A stretch of DNA of 64,000 nucleotides from contig CP134226.1 of the NCBI GenBank assembly GCA_031655335.1, positions 3,344,001 through 3,408,000 of the forward strand. Reading direction: 5' to 3'. Origin of the DNA: Thalassospiraceae bacterium LMO-SO8 (GTDB taxonomy: Bacteria > Pseudomonadota > Alphaproteobacteria > Rhodospirillales > Casp-alpha2). How positions within the stretch are numbered: the stretch's first letter is position 1; each line of letters opens with the position of its first letter. Shown here piece by piece: positions 1-10,700 of the stretch. The notes below the pieces were generated by a model. The model was not told the origin of the DNA. It searched no databases and saw only the letters and a program-made list of their open reading frames with translations. Both the position numbers and the translations under genes were made by a program.

Positions 1-335
1 AGATCCCGGTGCCCCTGTGGACGCTGCCGGGCACGCCGACGGCCAAGGACCTGCATGGGGCGCTCGCCGACCATTACGCGGGCCGCCGTTTCGTCACCGT
101 CGAGAGTTATGACGCGGCGCTTGGAATGGGACATTTGGAGCCCGAGGGCCTGAACGGCACCAACGATCTGAAGCTCTTTGTCTTCGCCAACGAAGCCACG
201 GGCCAGGTAGTGCTGACGGCGCTGCTCGACAACCTGGGCAAGGGGGCGTCGGGGCAGGCGGTGCAGTGCCTCAACCTCATGCTGGGAATCGACGAGGCCA
301 CGGGCCTTGAGCCTTCCGCCGACTTGTTGAACTGA
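1..335 (+). CDS. argC: N-acetyl-gamma-glutamyl-phosphate reductase, C-terminal part
   Basis: This is the last ~110 codons of ArgC, which reduces N-acetylglutamyl phosphate to the semialdehyde in arginine synthesis using NADPH. The reading frame is open to the left edge of the window, so the 5' part, with the NADP-binding and catalytic cysteine regions, lies outside. The ending is diagnostic of the family: a VSVIDNLVKGASGQAVQ-like segment is present as LLDNLGKGASGQAVQ, followed by NLMLGI. The end of the protein looks complete. The downstream methyltransferase starts 11 bp after the stop, so the two may be co-transcribed, although nothing links them functionally. Confidence 0.9.
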   Translation, partial: IPVPLWTLPGTPTAKDLHGALADHYAGRRFVTVESYDAALGMGHLEPEGLNGTNDLKLFVFANEATGQVVLTALLDNLGKGASGQAVQCLNLMLGIDEATGLEPSADLLN

Positions 336-346
336 GATCCAGGCGG

Positions 347-922
347 GTGCGCGGCGATTACCTGATCCTCGCCGGCGTGCTGCTGTTCGTCATCGTCACG
401 ACCTACTACGTCGTGGTCACCGGCATTTCGCCCATGCCGTCGTCGCGCACCTCGCGGCGAAAGATCAATGAAATCCTCAATCTGGCGGGGGTCTGCGCGG
501 TGGTGGACCTGGGCGCCGGTTGGGGCGATCTGGCGTTCTCCATCGCCAAGGCATTGCCGGAATCGGAAACGATGGCCTATGAGCTGTCGCCGTTTCCCTG
601 GCTGGTGATGAAGGTGCGCAACGGTCTGTGCGGCCCGCGCAACGTGACGGTCCGGCGCGCCGACTTCCGCAAGGTCTCGCTCGCGGGCACGGATGCCGTG
701 GTCTGTTACCTTTACAGTGAGCTTCTGGAAAAGCTTCGGCACAAGCTGGAGGCGGAGCTCAAACCCGGTACCCTGGTGGTGTCCAACGTGTTCGACATTC
801 CCGGCTGGACGCCCGAGGCCGTGCACAAGCTCTATGATTCGCAGTGTCCGCAGGTCTACGTCTACCGCGTGCCCGACCGCACGGCCGCCGCCGTGGCGGC
901 GGGGGTCGGCCTGGCGGGCTGA
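347..922 (+). CDS. membrane-anchored class I SAM-dependent methyltransferase
   Basis: A 191-residue protein starting at a GTG. Residues ~5-30 form one hydrophobic segment (YLILAGVLLFVIVTTYYVVV), followed by a short linker and a Rossmann-type methyltransferase core. Motif I is clear (VVDLGAGWGDL), and an acidic residue follows at the expected end of strand 2 (AYELSP). The segment GTLVVSNVFDIPGW fits later core strands. The substrate cannot be told from sequence. Similar small anchored methyltransferases are common next to unrelated genes in alphaproteobacteria. It converges on parE with a gap of only 15 bp and no visible terminator between them. Confidence 0.75.
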   Translation: MRGDYLILAGVLLFVIVTTYYVVVTGISPMPSSRTSRRKINEILNLAGVCAVVDLGAGWGDLAFSIAKALPESETMAYELSPFPWLVMKVRNGLCGPRNVTVRRADFRKVSLAGTDAVVCYLYSELLEKLRHKLEAELKPGTLVVSNVFDIPGWTPEAVHKLYDSQCPQVYVYRVPDRTAAAVAAGVGLAG

Positions 923-937
923 TTCAATATCCGGTGA

Positions 938-3007
<2,070 letters not shown>

Positions 3008-3185
3008 TCGGTGTCCGGCGCCTTGTAACCCGCGGTGCGAGTTCGCGTGTTTTTCGTGTCCTTGCCGGCTGGCCCTGCGCTGGCCTCGGCTTGCCCCAAG
3101 CTATACCATAATGGGGTAGGGGGGGTGCAATGAATTACCATATATTGTGCTGAAATCCCTATTGCAGAAACAGGAATATTTCGCG

Positions 3186-3605
3186 ATGACGCCCCAGAAT
3201 TCCGCCGATTCGACCGCTTCCCACGATGATCTGCCGCGCGGCGAACTGGCGATCCGCACCCTCGCCATGCCGGCCGACACCAATCCGTCCGGCGACATCT
3301 TCGGCGGCTGGGTGATGGCGCAAATGGACGTGGCCGGCGGCATCACCGCGGCCCAGCGCGCCGGCGGCCGGGTCGCCACCGTGGCGGTCGACGGATTCAT
3401 CTTCCACAAGCCCGTCAATGTCGGGGATGTGCTGTGCTGCTATGCCGAGGTGATCCGCGTCGGCAACACGTCGATCGCCATCCGCATCGAGGCCTGGGCC
3501 CTGCGTCAGCGGGCCCGCGACCGGCGGGTCAAGGTGACCGAGGGCATTTTCACCTTCGTCGCCCTGGACGAGGACGGCAACAAGCGTGCCGTGCCGCCGT
3601 CCTAG
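3186..3605 (+). CDS. acyl-CoA thioesterase, YciA-like hotdog fold
   Basis: A hotdog-fold thioesterase expected to hydrolyse a broad range of acyl-CoAs in the cytoplasm. The family signature is clear: NPSGDIFGGWVMAQMD (Asn, Gly-Asp, Phe-Gly-Gly-Trp and the conserved Asp), then VDGFIFHKPVNVGD and the strand GIFTFVALDEDG. I start it at the ATG at 3186, with AGGAA about ten bases upstream; a GTG at 3147 would add 13 residues (MLKSLLQKQEYFA) that do not look like the family. From 3186 the protein is 139 residues, close to the usual length. It is divergent from parE. Confidence 0.88.
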   Translation: MTPQNSADSTASHDDLPRGELAIRTLAMPADTNPSGDIFGGWVMAQMDVAGGITAAQRAGGRVATVAVDGFIFHKPVNVGDVLCCYAEVIRVGNTSIAIRIEAWALRQRARDRRVKVTEGIFTFVALDEDGNKRAVPPS

Positions 3606-3633
3606 GGCACCGGGGCGAGGGGACGGAAGGCCG

Positions 3634-3714
3634 TCAGCCGACCACCATGCAGGCATAGCCGGCGGTGAACATGACGGCGAGGGCGAACAGTTCATGAAGG
3701 CGTGAAATGGACAT
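3634..3714 (-). CDS. 26-residue membrane peptide behind a LexA box
   Basis: A very small open frame (26 codons plus TGA) beginning MSISRLHELFALAVMF and ending in a hydrophobic stretch with CMVVG. It has a good ribosome-binding site (GGGAG seven bases before the ATG). A perfect GTTC-N7-GTTC SOS box sits 44-58 bp upstream, next to a TTGACG hexamer. The predicted product is a single transmembrane helix with a short basic N-terminus. In size, topology and regulation it resembles Caulobacter SidA, a 29-residue LexA-controlled division inhibitor, and E. coli TisB; sequence homology to either is not evident. The function is inferred only. An in-frame extension to 3918 exists but lacks a start signal and would cover the SOS box. 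Confidence 0.55.
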   Translation of the reverse strand: MSISRLHELFALAVMFTAGYACMVVG

Positions 3715-3747
3715 GGGGCATCTCCCGGCAGGGGTGAAACATTGCGT

Positions 3748-3783
3748 GAACACAAAAGAACATAACATGAACATTGTCGTCAA
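3748..3783 (-). promoter_or_regulatory. LexA (SOS) box and promoter of the 26-residue peptide
   Basis: Read on the minus strand, positions 3772-3758 give GTTC-ATGTTAT-GTTC, an exact match to the alphaproteobacterial LexA consensus GTTC-N7-GTTC. A third GTTC at 3751-3748 follows after six bases. A TTGACG hexamer lies just upstream at 3783-3778, with only weak -10 candidates (TTCTTT at 17-bp spacing), so LexA would sit in the spacer and block polymerase. The nearest downstream gene in this direction is the 26-residue peptide; the plus-strand gene at 3866 points away. Confidence 0.7.
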
Positions 3784-3865
3784 CACTTTTTCGTCATGCC
3801 CTTGGCCGCCGCCGTGCAGGCAAGTTAAAATCCTAGGCATTCCGGGGTTTTCCCTGAGAAATTGA

Positions 3866-4267
3866 ATGGGAATCACCGTCATGCCGTGCCGAACTCGAAC
3901 TTCCGCCGCCGCCGTCACGGCCCTGTCGCTGATGCTGGCCGGTGGTGCCGCCCTGGCCGATGCGCCCCGCGTCGTTCATGCGGAGGCGTCACCCAACGGC
4001 GACGGCACCTATACGGTAAGCGCCACGATCCGCCACGGCGACACGGGCTGGGATCATTACGCCGACAATTTCGAGGTTCTGGCGCCGGACGGCACGCTGC
4101 TGGATCGCCGGGTTCTGTACCACCCGCATGTGGACGAGCAACCGTTCACGCGCGCGATCGACGGGGTAAGGGTGCCGGCGGGGGTCAAAAGCGTCGTCGT
4201 GCGGGCCCACGACAAGGTGCATGGCTACGGCAAAGGCACGGTGACCGTCACGCTGCCGGACCGCTGA
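3866..4267 (+). CDS. small exported protein of unknown function
   Basis: A 133-residue protein with a signal peptide (basic start, hydrophobic TALSLMLAGGAALA, cleavage probably before DAP). The mature part of ~100 residues is predicted all-beta. It contains GWDHYADNFEVLAPDG, YHPHVDEQPF and VVVRAHDKVHGYGK, a pattern with several histidines that I associate with uncharacterised alphaproteobacterial periplasmic proteins. The histidines could bind metal, but this is speculation. An ATG five codons downstream is an equally possible start. It lies between the SOS-box peptide (divergent) and the frameshifted chemoreceptor-like gene (convergent), so it appears to be a single-gene unit. Confidence 0.7.
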   Translation: MGITVMPCRTRTSAAAVTALSLMLAGGAALADAPRVVHAEASPNGDGTYTVSATIRHGDTGWDHYADNFEVLAPDGTLLDRRVLYHPHVDEQPFTRAIDGVRVPAGVKSVVVRAHDKVHGYGKGTVTVTLPDR

Positions 4268-4312
4268 CCGCCGGGATCGGGTTGCGGCGCCTTGAGGGAG
4301 GCGGGTGAGGGA

Positions 4313-5747
4313 TCAGCCCCGCATGGCGGTCATGAAGGCCTCGCCCGAATGGGACACGTCATGGGCCGTGCCTTCCAAATCCGTTGCCAGGCGGCCGAGA
4401 CCCCGGGACAGTTCCGACAACACCGCCATGGCCTCGTCCATCAGCGCGACGTCCGCCGTGATGCCCGCCACCGTGGCCTGGGAGCCGGCGACATGACGGC
4501 CGATGGTGCCCGTGGCCTGTTTCTGGCCGCTCAGGACCTGGGTCATGCCGTGAACGGTCCGTACCAGATCCTCCATCTTGCCGGCGACGCCCGCCATGCT
4601 GGCGGCGCTGGCGCGCACGGTGTCCTGGAAGGCCGGAAATCTGGTCGGCGATGCAGCCGGACGCGGCTTCGGACTGCTGCGCCAGATTCTTGATCTCGCT
4701 GGCGACGATGGCGAAGCCCTTGCCCATGTCGCCGGCCCGCGCCGCCTCGATGGTCGCGTTGAGGCCGAGCATGCGGACCTGTCCCGCGATTTCGCTGACG
4801 TTTCTGGTGATGTCGCCGATGTCCTGCGCGGCCTGGTTGGAGGTCTCAAGCTGGGCCACGGCGTCGCGCAGTTCCCCGGCCAATTGGTTGACCGTGCCGA
4901 TCACGACCGAGGTCTTGCTTTCCGTGTTGCGTTCGGCGTCGTCAAGGGCGGCCATGGCGGATTGCAAAGATCCCGCGGCGGCGGCGATGTCGGCGATCCC
5001 GGTCCCGACCTTGGCGCAGGCGTCGGCGGCCGCGCCGCAACGCTGTCCCAACTCGTCGGCCGAGCCGCTCAATTCGCCCGAGGCGGCGCCGAGCCGTCCC
5101 ACGGCGCTCTGCACGCTGGTTTCGAACTGGTCCATCAGGGCCGTTTTGCGTTTTTCGAAGGTCTGGCGTTCGAACACGCGGGCCAGCTGCGAGGACACAT
5201 AGGTCATGATCTCAAGCGACGTGTCGTCGAGCAGCCCCGTCTGGCGGCCATAGAACTCGGCCACGGCCACGCAGGCGCCGTCCAGCATCACGGGAAAGCC
5301 GAAGAACCCGCGCACCTCGTTGCGCTGTGCCGCCTCTGCGCGCAGGAACTGAGGCAGGACGGTCACGTCCTCCACGGCACGGGCCTCGCCGGTTTCGGCG
5401 ATGATGCCGACAAGGCCGGTGCCGCGGGTGAACACCGTGTCCTTGCTCAGGGTCATGAATTCCGCGATGGCGGCGGTGTCCATGCCCGGCTCCAACCGCC
5501 ACACGTCGCGCGACACATAGCGCAGGGGATCGCCCGGATCGCGCACGTAAAGGTGGCCGATGGGCCAGCCGGTGAAGGAACAGACCTGTTCGAACACCTC
5601 TTCGAGGGCGGTCTTCTCGTCCTTGTGCGCATCGTCGGCGATCGCGGCGACCCGGTTCAGGAGACTTAGAATTTCCGAAAGCCGGTTGGCGTGGCCGGCA
5701 TTGCTACCCACGGTTTTCTGTGGAAAAGCGATCAATCTGGCGATCAT
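4313..5747 (-). pseudogene. GAF domain plus chemoreceptor-like signalling protein, interrupted by a frameshift
   Basis: A cytoplasmic sensor without membrane segments. Residues ~20-195 form a GAF domain (YVSRDVWRLEPG, GTGLVGIIAETGEA, RGFFGFPVMLDG). A methyl-accepting-type coiled coil follows with the hairpin-like core MLGLNATIEAARAGDMGKGF and IVASEIKNLAQQSE. The frame breaks near 4635: upstream it reads ...SGCIADQI, and the expected continuation FPAFQDTVRASAAS to MTAMRG is one frame over, up to the stop at 4313. One extra T in the run read TTT on the minus strand would explain it; removing it gives QIPAFQDTV. This could be a sequencing error or a real lesion. Start chosen at the ATG at 5747 (MIARLIAFPQK) with AGGA upstream, rather than a TTG at 5765. 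Confidence 0.75.
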
Positions 5748-6253
5748 GGAAGGGGGTCCTTTCAATCGTCAGAAAGTCTCTGGTGACCCGATGTGCCGAC
5801 GCTGACGCGGGTTGGTCGAGGCTCCCTGTTCACGTCCGAAGCATGAGGCGGCGGCGCACCGCCGTTCGATGCGGGCAGGTTCCCGGCGCTGGGGTCTGCA
5901 TGGCTATGGGGAAAAGCTTAAGCCGAAAATATTGCGATGCACAATAAACAAAATTGTTCGATTTGGTGTGGTTTTGCACCGTATTCGGGATGAAGATGGG
6001 ATGGGGTAATTTTATAATTATATGAAATTAAATGAAATATTTGGAATTCTGGTCAGCGGTGCGGGAAAAGCGGTTGCATGATGGCGTTGGATTAAAATAT
6101 TGCATTGCAGCAAAGTCGGGAATGCGCGCGCCGAGGCATTTGTGACCATTGTCATTGGATCGCCGCATTCGCAGCCCTAGAGTAGGCATCGTATCGCGGT
6201 CCGGAGACGTCTTCGGGTGCCGTTCCGGCCGAGCCAAAGGAGCGACCTTTCCC
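5748..6253. other. 500-bp intergenic region, AT-rich, with a repeated AAAATATTGC element
   Basis: No coding frame here has a convincing start and composition. The middle (about 5915-6110) is much richer in A and T than the surrounding genes. It contains two related 16-mers, AAAATATTGCGATGCA at 5926-5941 and AAAATATTGCATTGCA at 6094-6109, matching at 14 of 16 positions. The region must carry the promoters of the divergent GAF protein and of eipA. eipA is known to be under CtrA control in Brucella, but I could not find a full TTAA-N7-TTAA box, only isolated TTAA half-sites. Confidence 0.5.
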
Positions 6254-6811
6254 ATGCGCCTGATTCCCATGCTGTTTGCCTGCGTTCTTGCCGCCGCCGT
6301 CACGGCCGCCGTACCCGCCCATGCCGACGATACCTACACCCAGGACGAGATCATGGCCAAGGCCAAGGGCTTCTTCGGGGCCACTACCAAAGGCTTGGCC
6401 GAGGCCATTCAGAAGGTCTTCGCCGAACAGGGACAGCCCAACGCGGTGATCCTGGGCGAGGAGGCTTCCGGCGCCATCGGCGTCGGCCTGCGCTATGGTG
6501 AAGGCATGTTGGAACGCAAGGCTGGCGGAGGCCGCCAGGTCTACTGGCAGGGGCCGTCCATCGGTTTCGATTTCGGCGGTAATGCGTCCAAGGTGTTCAC
6601 GTTGATCTATAACCTGGACGACACGGAGGCCCTGTTTCAGCGCTATCCGGGTGTTGACGGCAGCTTTTATGTGGTCGCCGGCGTCGGCATCAACTACCAG
6701 CAGTCGGGCAAGGTGATCCTGGCGCCGATCCGCACGGGCGTCGGCCTGCGCGCCGGGGCCAGCATCGGCTATCTGCATTATTCCAAGGAACACTCCTGGA
6801 TTCCGTTCTAA
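6254..6811 (+). CDS. eipA: envelope integrity protein A homologue (DUF1134)
   Basis: A 185-residue periplasmic protein of the DUF1134 family. It has a signal peptide (RLIPMLFACVLAAAVTAAVPAHA, cleaved before DDTYTQDE) and the conserved beta-barrel part: ILGEEASGAIGVGLRYGEG, YWQGPSIGFDFGGNASKVF, LIYNLDDTEALFQRYPG and SGKVILAPIRTGVGLRAGA. In Brucella the family member EipA is needed for envelope stress resistance and virulence; the same role here is inferred. The start at 6254 is preceded by AAAGGAG; upstream in-frame codons back to 6149 lack a signal sequence. It converges on the CPA2 antiporter with 19 bp between stops. Confidence 0.88.
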   Translation: MRLIPMLFACVLAAAVTAAVPAHADDTYTQDEIMAKAKGFFGATTKGLAEAIQKVFAEQGQPNAVILGEEASGAIGVGLRYGEGMLERKAGGGRQVYWQGPSIGFDFGGNASKVFTLIYNLDDTEALFQRYPGVDGSFYVVAGVGINYQQSGKVILAPIRTGVGLRAGASIGYLHYSKEHSWIPF

Positions 6812-6830
6812 GGGCACCCACCCTCAGGCG

Positions 6831-8558
6831 TTACAGTTCCTCGATCGAACGCTGGTGTTCCAGGCGGCGGCGCACGACCTCTTCCGTCGCGCCCAGACCC
6901 GACAGCACGCGCCCGGCCAGTTGCAGGCTGCCCTCGATCGATTCCGGCACGGCCTGGGTCGCGCCGGCATTCATCATGCGGACGGCATGCGCCTTGTCGC
7001 GCGCCCGCGCATAGACGGCGATCAGCGGCCAGGTACGGCGGATTTCACCGACGATCCGTTCCGCCGCCGCGGGGTTGTCCATGGTGACGACGACGGCGGC
7101 GCAGCGTTCGATATGGGCGCGATTCAGCAGGTCGAGGCGCGAGGCGTCGCCGTAGAACACGGGCAGCTTTTCGGCCCGCGCGCTGGCGACATGCCCGGGG
7201 TCCGTGTCGAGCGCGATGAAGGTGATGGATTCCGCCTGCAAGGTGTTGGCCAGGGTGCGCCCGAACCGCCCGAACCCGGCCAGAATGACATGGCCCTCCA
7301 TATCCCCGACGGCCTCCAGGCTGCCCTGATGGGTGCGGGTCGTTTCCCGGCGTTCCATGCGGCCGGCAAGAATTTCCGCCGCTTTGGCGACCAGCGGTGT
7401 GACCAGCATGGTCAGGCTGGAGACGATCAGCATGAACTGTCCGACATTCGCCGGCAGCAGGGACAGGCTCATGGCCAGGCCGACGACGATGAAGGCGAAC
7501 TCGCCGCCCTGACCCAGCAGCAGGCCGGCTTCGAGCGAGGTATGGCGGGGCAGGCCGAAGGCAAGGCAAAGGCCCGCCGTGATGATCGACTTCACAAGGA
7601 ACAGGCCGAACACGGACAAGGGAATCCACATCGGTTCGTCGCCGATCACCCGCCAGTCGATGCCCATGCCGACGGACATGAAGAACAGTCCCAGCATCAG
7701 GCCCTTGAAGGGCTCCAGATCGACCTCGATCTCGTGGCTGTATTCCGTTTCGGCCAGCAACAGGCCGGCAAGAAAGGCGCCGAGCGCCATGGACAGGCCG
7801 GCATAGCCGGTGATCGCGGCGATGCCGATGACGGTCAGCAGCACCGCCGCCATGAACATCTCCGGGCTGCGGGTCTGCGCGACCAGGCGCAGGGCCGGGC
7901 GCAGGATCAGCCGCCCGCCCATGTAGATCAGCACGATGGTCAGCGCCGCCTTGCCCAGCGCCAGGGCCAGGTCCGCGCCGAACCCGCTGTCGACCTTGGT
8001 GCCGAGCACCCCGACCACGAACAGGATGGGCACGACGGCCAGATCCTGCATCAACAGGATCGCGAAACTGGACCGGCCCAAGGGCGTGCCGATCCGGCGG
8101 CCCTCCAACAGCAGCTGCATGACGATCGCCGTCGATGACAGGGCGAGACAGGCGCCGAGCACGATCGACGCCCGCACCGAGTTGCCGAATTCGAAGGCGA
8201 TCAGGCCGATGATCGTGCCGGTCAGCAGGACTTGCAGGCTGCCCAGGCCGAACACCAGCCGACGCATGGCCCATAGCCGTTCGAGGGACAATTCCAGGCC
8301 GATGGTGAACAGAAGGAACACGATGCCCAGTTCGGCAAGCGCCTGAACGCCTGAAATGTCCGAAATCACGACTTGAGACAGGATCGGGAAATCGTCAGCC
8401 AGCAGGCCCAGGCCGAAGGGGCCGATGATTCCGCCGACGACCAGATAGCCGAGCACGGGGCTGACGCGGAAGCGGTGGAACAGGGGGACCATGACGCCGG
8501 CGGCAATCAGGAAGATGATCGTTTCCCGCAGATAGGGCAGGGTCGCGTGCGATCCCAT
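6831..8558 (-). CDS. CPA2-family monovalent cation/proton antiporter (KefB/KefC-like)
   Basis: A 575-residue inner-membrane protein. Residues 1-390 hold about 12 hydrophobic helices of the Na/H exchanger fold, with family segments VSPVLGYLVVGGIIGP, LAELGIVFLLFTIGLELS, ALSSTAIVMQLL and LLGQGGEFAFIVVGLAMS. Residues ~415-540 are a TrkA-N type nucleotide-binding domain (HVILAGFGRFGRTLANTL, YGDASRLDLL, VVTMDNPAAAERIV). It should exchange K+ or Na+ for H+ under control of NAD(H) or a similar ligand. It has a good start with AAGGA upstream. The next gene on the same strand, ending at 8676, is a CPA1 antiporter, so two cation exchangers are stacked here. Confidence 0.9.
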   Translation of the reverse strand: MGSHATLPYLRETIIFLIAAGVMVPLFHRFRVSPVLGYLVVGGIIGPFGLGLLADDFPILSQVVISDISGVQALAELGIVFLLFTIGLELSLERLWAMRRLVFGLGSLQVLLTGTIIGLIAFEFGNSVRASIVLGACLALSSTAIVMQLLLEGRRIGTPLGRSSFAILLMQDLAVVPILFVVGVLGTKVDSGFGADLALALGKAALTIVLIYMGGRLILRPALRLVAQTRSPEMFMAAVLLTVIGIAAITGYAGLSMALGAFLAGLLLAETEYSHEIEVDLEPFKGLMLGLFFMSVGMGIDWRVIGDEPMWIPLSVFGLFLVKSIITAGLCLAFGLPRHTSLEAGLLLGQGGEFAFIVVGLAMSLSLLPANVGQFMLIVSSLTMLVTPLVAKAAEILAGRMERRETTRTHQGSLEAVGDMEGHVILAGFGRFGRTLANTLQAESITFIALDTDPGHVASARAEKLPVFYGDASRLDLLNRAHIERCAAVVVTMDNPAAAERIVGEIRRTWPLIAVYARARDKAHAVRMMNAGATQAVPESIEGSLQLAGRVLSGLGATEEVVRRRLEHQRSIEEL

Positions 8559-8675
8559 GGGCGGTCCTTAAGCATTCGGTTCCGGAGAGGCCCGCCGGTC
8601 GGACGGTGACCAGCGTACCTGAATTGAGGTTAAAGGGTTTTTCGCCGGGATTGAACCGTTGTCGCGCGATTACCC

Positions 8676-10469
8676 TCAGCCTCGGCCGAGGCGGCTTTCC
8701 AGCCAGACCTTCGTGAGGTCGAACAGGCGCCGCCAGCGTCCCGCCACCGGGTCCAATTCGATGCCGACGGTGACGATCCGGCCGTTCTCCATGCGCCGGA
8801 CGATCAGTTCGACCGAAACCAGGTGCAGGCGGCGCCCGGCGAGGGGCGCGCGCAACAGGTTGCGGCGCAGGAAATCGCCGACCGGCGTCTCGCGCCGATT
8901 GCCGGGAATCCAGAAATCATAGGCATCGGCGATGGCGCCGAGGGAGGTCTCGGCATCGAATGAGAACTCGCCGACCGTGTCTGGATCGTTCTGCCCGGGT
9001 TGCCGCGCGCCGAACAGCCGGTCGAGCGCCACGGCCTGATCGGGGGGTGCTAGCAAAATCACGTCGTCCCCCGGGGCCAGGCGTTCGACGTCGGCGGGGG
9101 TCCGAAGGATGCCGTCACGGATGATGGAGACGACGTCGATGTTTTCCGGCAGCGGCAGGCGGGCCAAGTCGCGCCGCAGCGCCAGGCTGCGCGCCTGGAC
9201 GGTATAGGCGGTCATGTCCTTGCCGACATCGGACGGCAGATCGATTTCGACCCGGGGCGGCTGCGCCGGACGGGGGGCGAGCAGCACGCCCAGACGCCGC
9301 CCGACGGTGCCGACGCTCCACCCCTGCACGATCAGCGAGGCCATGACGACGATATAGACCACGCCGAAATAGGTCTCCGCGTCGTCGACACCCGCGATCA
9401 CGGGAATGGTGCCGAGAAAGATGGGCACGGCGCCGCGCAACCCGACCCAGGATACGAAGGCGATTTCCCGGGCCGGATAGCGGAATGCCGCCAGGGACAA
9501 TCCTACGGCGACGGGCCGGGCCACGAACATCAATGCGGCGGCGATGGCGACGGCGGGCAGGATGACCGGGATAAGGGAACTGGGCGTGATCAACAGGCCC
9601 AGGATCAGGAACATGATGATCTGGCACAGCCAAGCCAAGCCGTCGTGGAAGCGGTTGATCAACAGCGTCGCCTTGTGCCGCCGGTTGCCGACGACAAGGC
9701 CCGCGATATAGACGGCGAGGAATCCGCTGGCGCCGATTTCCTGGGCGCCGGCAAACAACAGAAGGGCGCCCGAGGCGGCCAGCACCGGATAGAGCCCCGA
9801 CGCGATGGTCAGGCCGTTGAGCGCCGCCAGGAGGACATAGCCCCCGATCAATCCCGCCAGCAGCCCGCCGACGATTTGCAGGGCGAACCGCCCGGCGACG
9901 ATGGTCGCGGTATCGACGCTGAGCGACGGATCGGTCGACAGGATCAGGCCGACGCAGGTGACGGTCAGCAGCACGGCCATGGGGTCGTTCAGCCCAGCCT
10001 CGGCCTCAAGGACCGCGCCCAGCCGTTCGCGCAGGCGCATGGCCCGTGCCGACAGCAACAAGAACACCGCAGCCGCGTCCGTCGACGCGACGATCGAGCC
10101 GATCAGCAGACCTTCCAGCCAGGGAACGCCGAGCAGAAACCGCGCCGCGACGCCGGTGAGCGCGGCGGTGATCAGCACCCCGGCGGTCGCCAGCACCGCC
10201 GCCGGCGCGCCGACGCCGCGGAAATCCTTCCATCGGGTGCGCAGACCGCCGTCGAACAGGATCACCGCGAGAGCGATGCTGCCGACCAGATAGGTGGCTT
10301 CATAGTCATTGAACTTGAGCCCGCCGGGGCCGTCCTCGCCGGCCAGCATGCCGAGCACCAGGAACACCAGCAGCAACGGGGCGCCGAACCGCGACGACAG
10401 GGTGCCGGCGACGATGCTGACCAGGATCAGCGCCGACCCGATCAGGATGAGGTGGTTCGAAAACTCCAT
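8676..10469 (-). CDS. CPA1-family potassium/proton antiporter (NhaP2/CvrA-like)
   Basis: A 597-residue inner-membrane antiporter. Residues 1-390 form the transporter (LLVFLVLGMLAGEDGPGG, AVILFDGGLRTRW, VASTDAAAVFLLLS, EAEAGLNDPMAVLLTV). A RCK_C/TrkA-C-like domain follows (residues ~415-500, APGDDVILLAPPDQ), and then a C-terminal CorC-like region (FWIPGNRRETPVGDF ... LVSVELIVRRMENGRIVTVGIELDP). That order is typical of NhaP2/CvrA, which exports K+ and limits swelling at low osmolarity. I start it at the ATG at 10469 (MEFSNHLIL); the frame extends 11 codons further, but those residues are not membrane-like. The gene ends 118 bp upstream of the CPA2 antiporter, so they may be transcribed together. 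Confidence 0.9.
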   Translation of the reverse strand: MEFSNHLILIGSALILVSIVAGTLSSRFGAPLLLVFLVLGMLAGEDGPGGLKFNDYEATYLVGSIALAVILFDGGLRTRWKDFRGVGAPAAVLATAGVLITAALTGVAARFLLGVPWLEGLLIGSIVASTDAAAVFLLLSARAMRLRERLGAVLEAEAGLNDPMAVLLTVTCVGLILSTDPSLSVDTATIVAGRFALQIVGGLLAGLIGGYVLLAALNGLTIASGLYPVLAASGALLLFAGAQEIGASGFLAVYIAGLVVGNRRHKATLLINRFHDGLAWLCQIIMFLILGLLITPSSLIPVILPAVAIAAALMFVARPVAVGLSLAAFRYPAREIAFVSWVGLRGAVPIFLGTIPVIAGVDDAETYFGVVYIVVMASLIVQGWSVGTVGRRLGVLLAPRPAQPPRVEIDLPSDVGKDMTAYTVQARSLALRRDLARLPLPENIDVVSIIRDGILRTPADVERLAPGDDVILLAPPDQAVALDRLFGARQPGQNDPDTVGEFSFDAETSLGAIADAYDFWIPGNRRETPVGDFLRRNLLRAPLAGRRLHLVSVELIVRRMENGRIVTVGIELDPVAGRWRRLFDLTKVWLESRLGRG

Positions 10470-10700
10470 ATCGTCTGCTGCCCGGGAAAAGGAATGCCGC
10501 ACGCGCGTAATCCATCATATTGGAATTAAAGGGGGTTTTCTGCAACCGGCATGCGGAATAAGTGGCGTGGAATATGCGCCTTCTCTTGCGTCTTTTCCCC
10601 CGGCCCGGCAATCTGCGCCCAGCAATGACGAACGCGCCCCGGGGCCGCCGGCACATCGCCGCGCCGCCGCGTCCGGGACGCCCGACGGGAGGATCAATCC

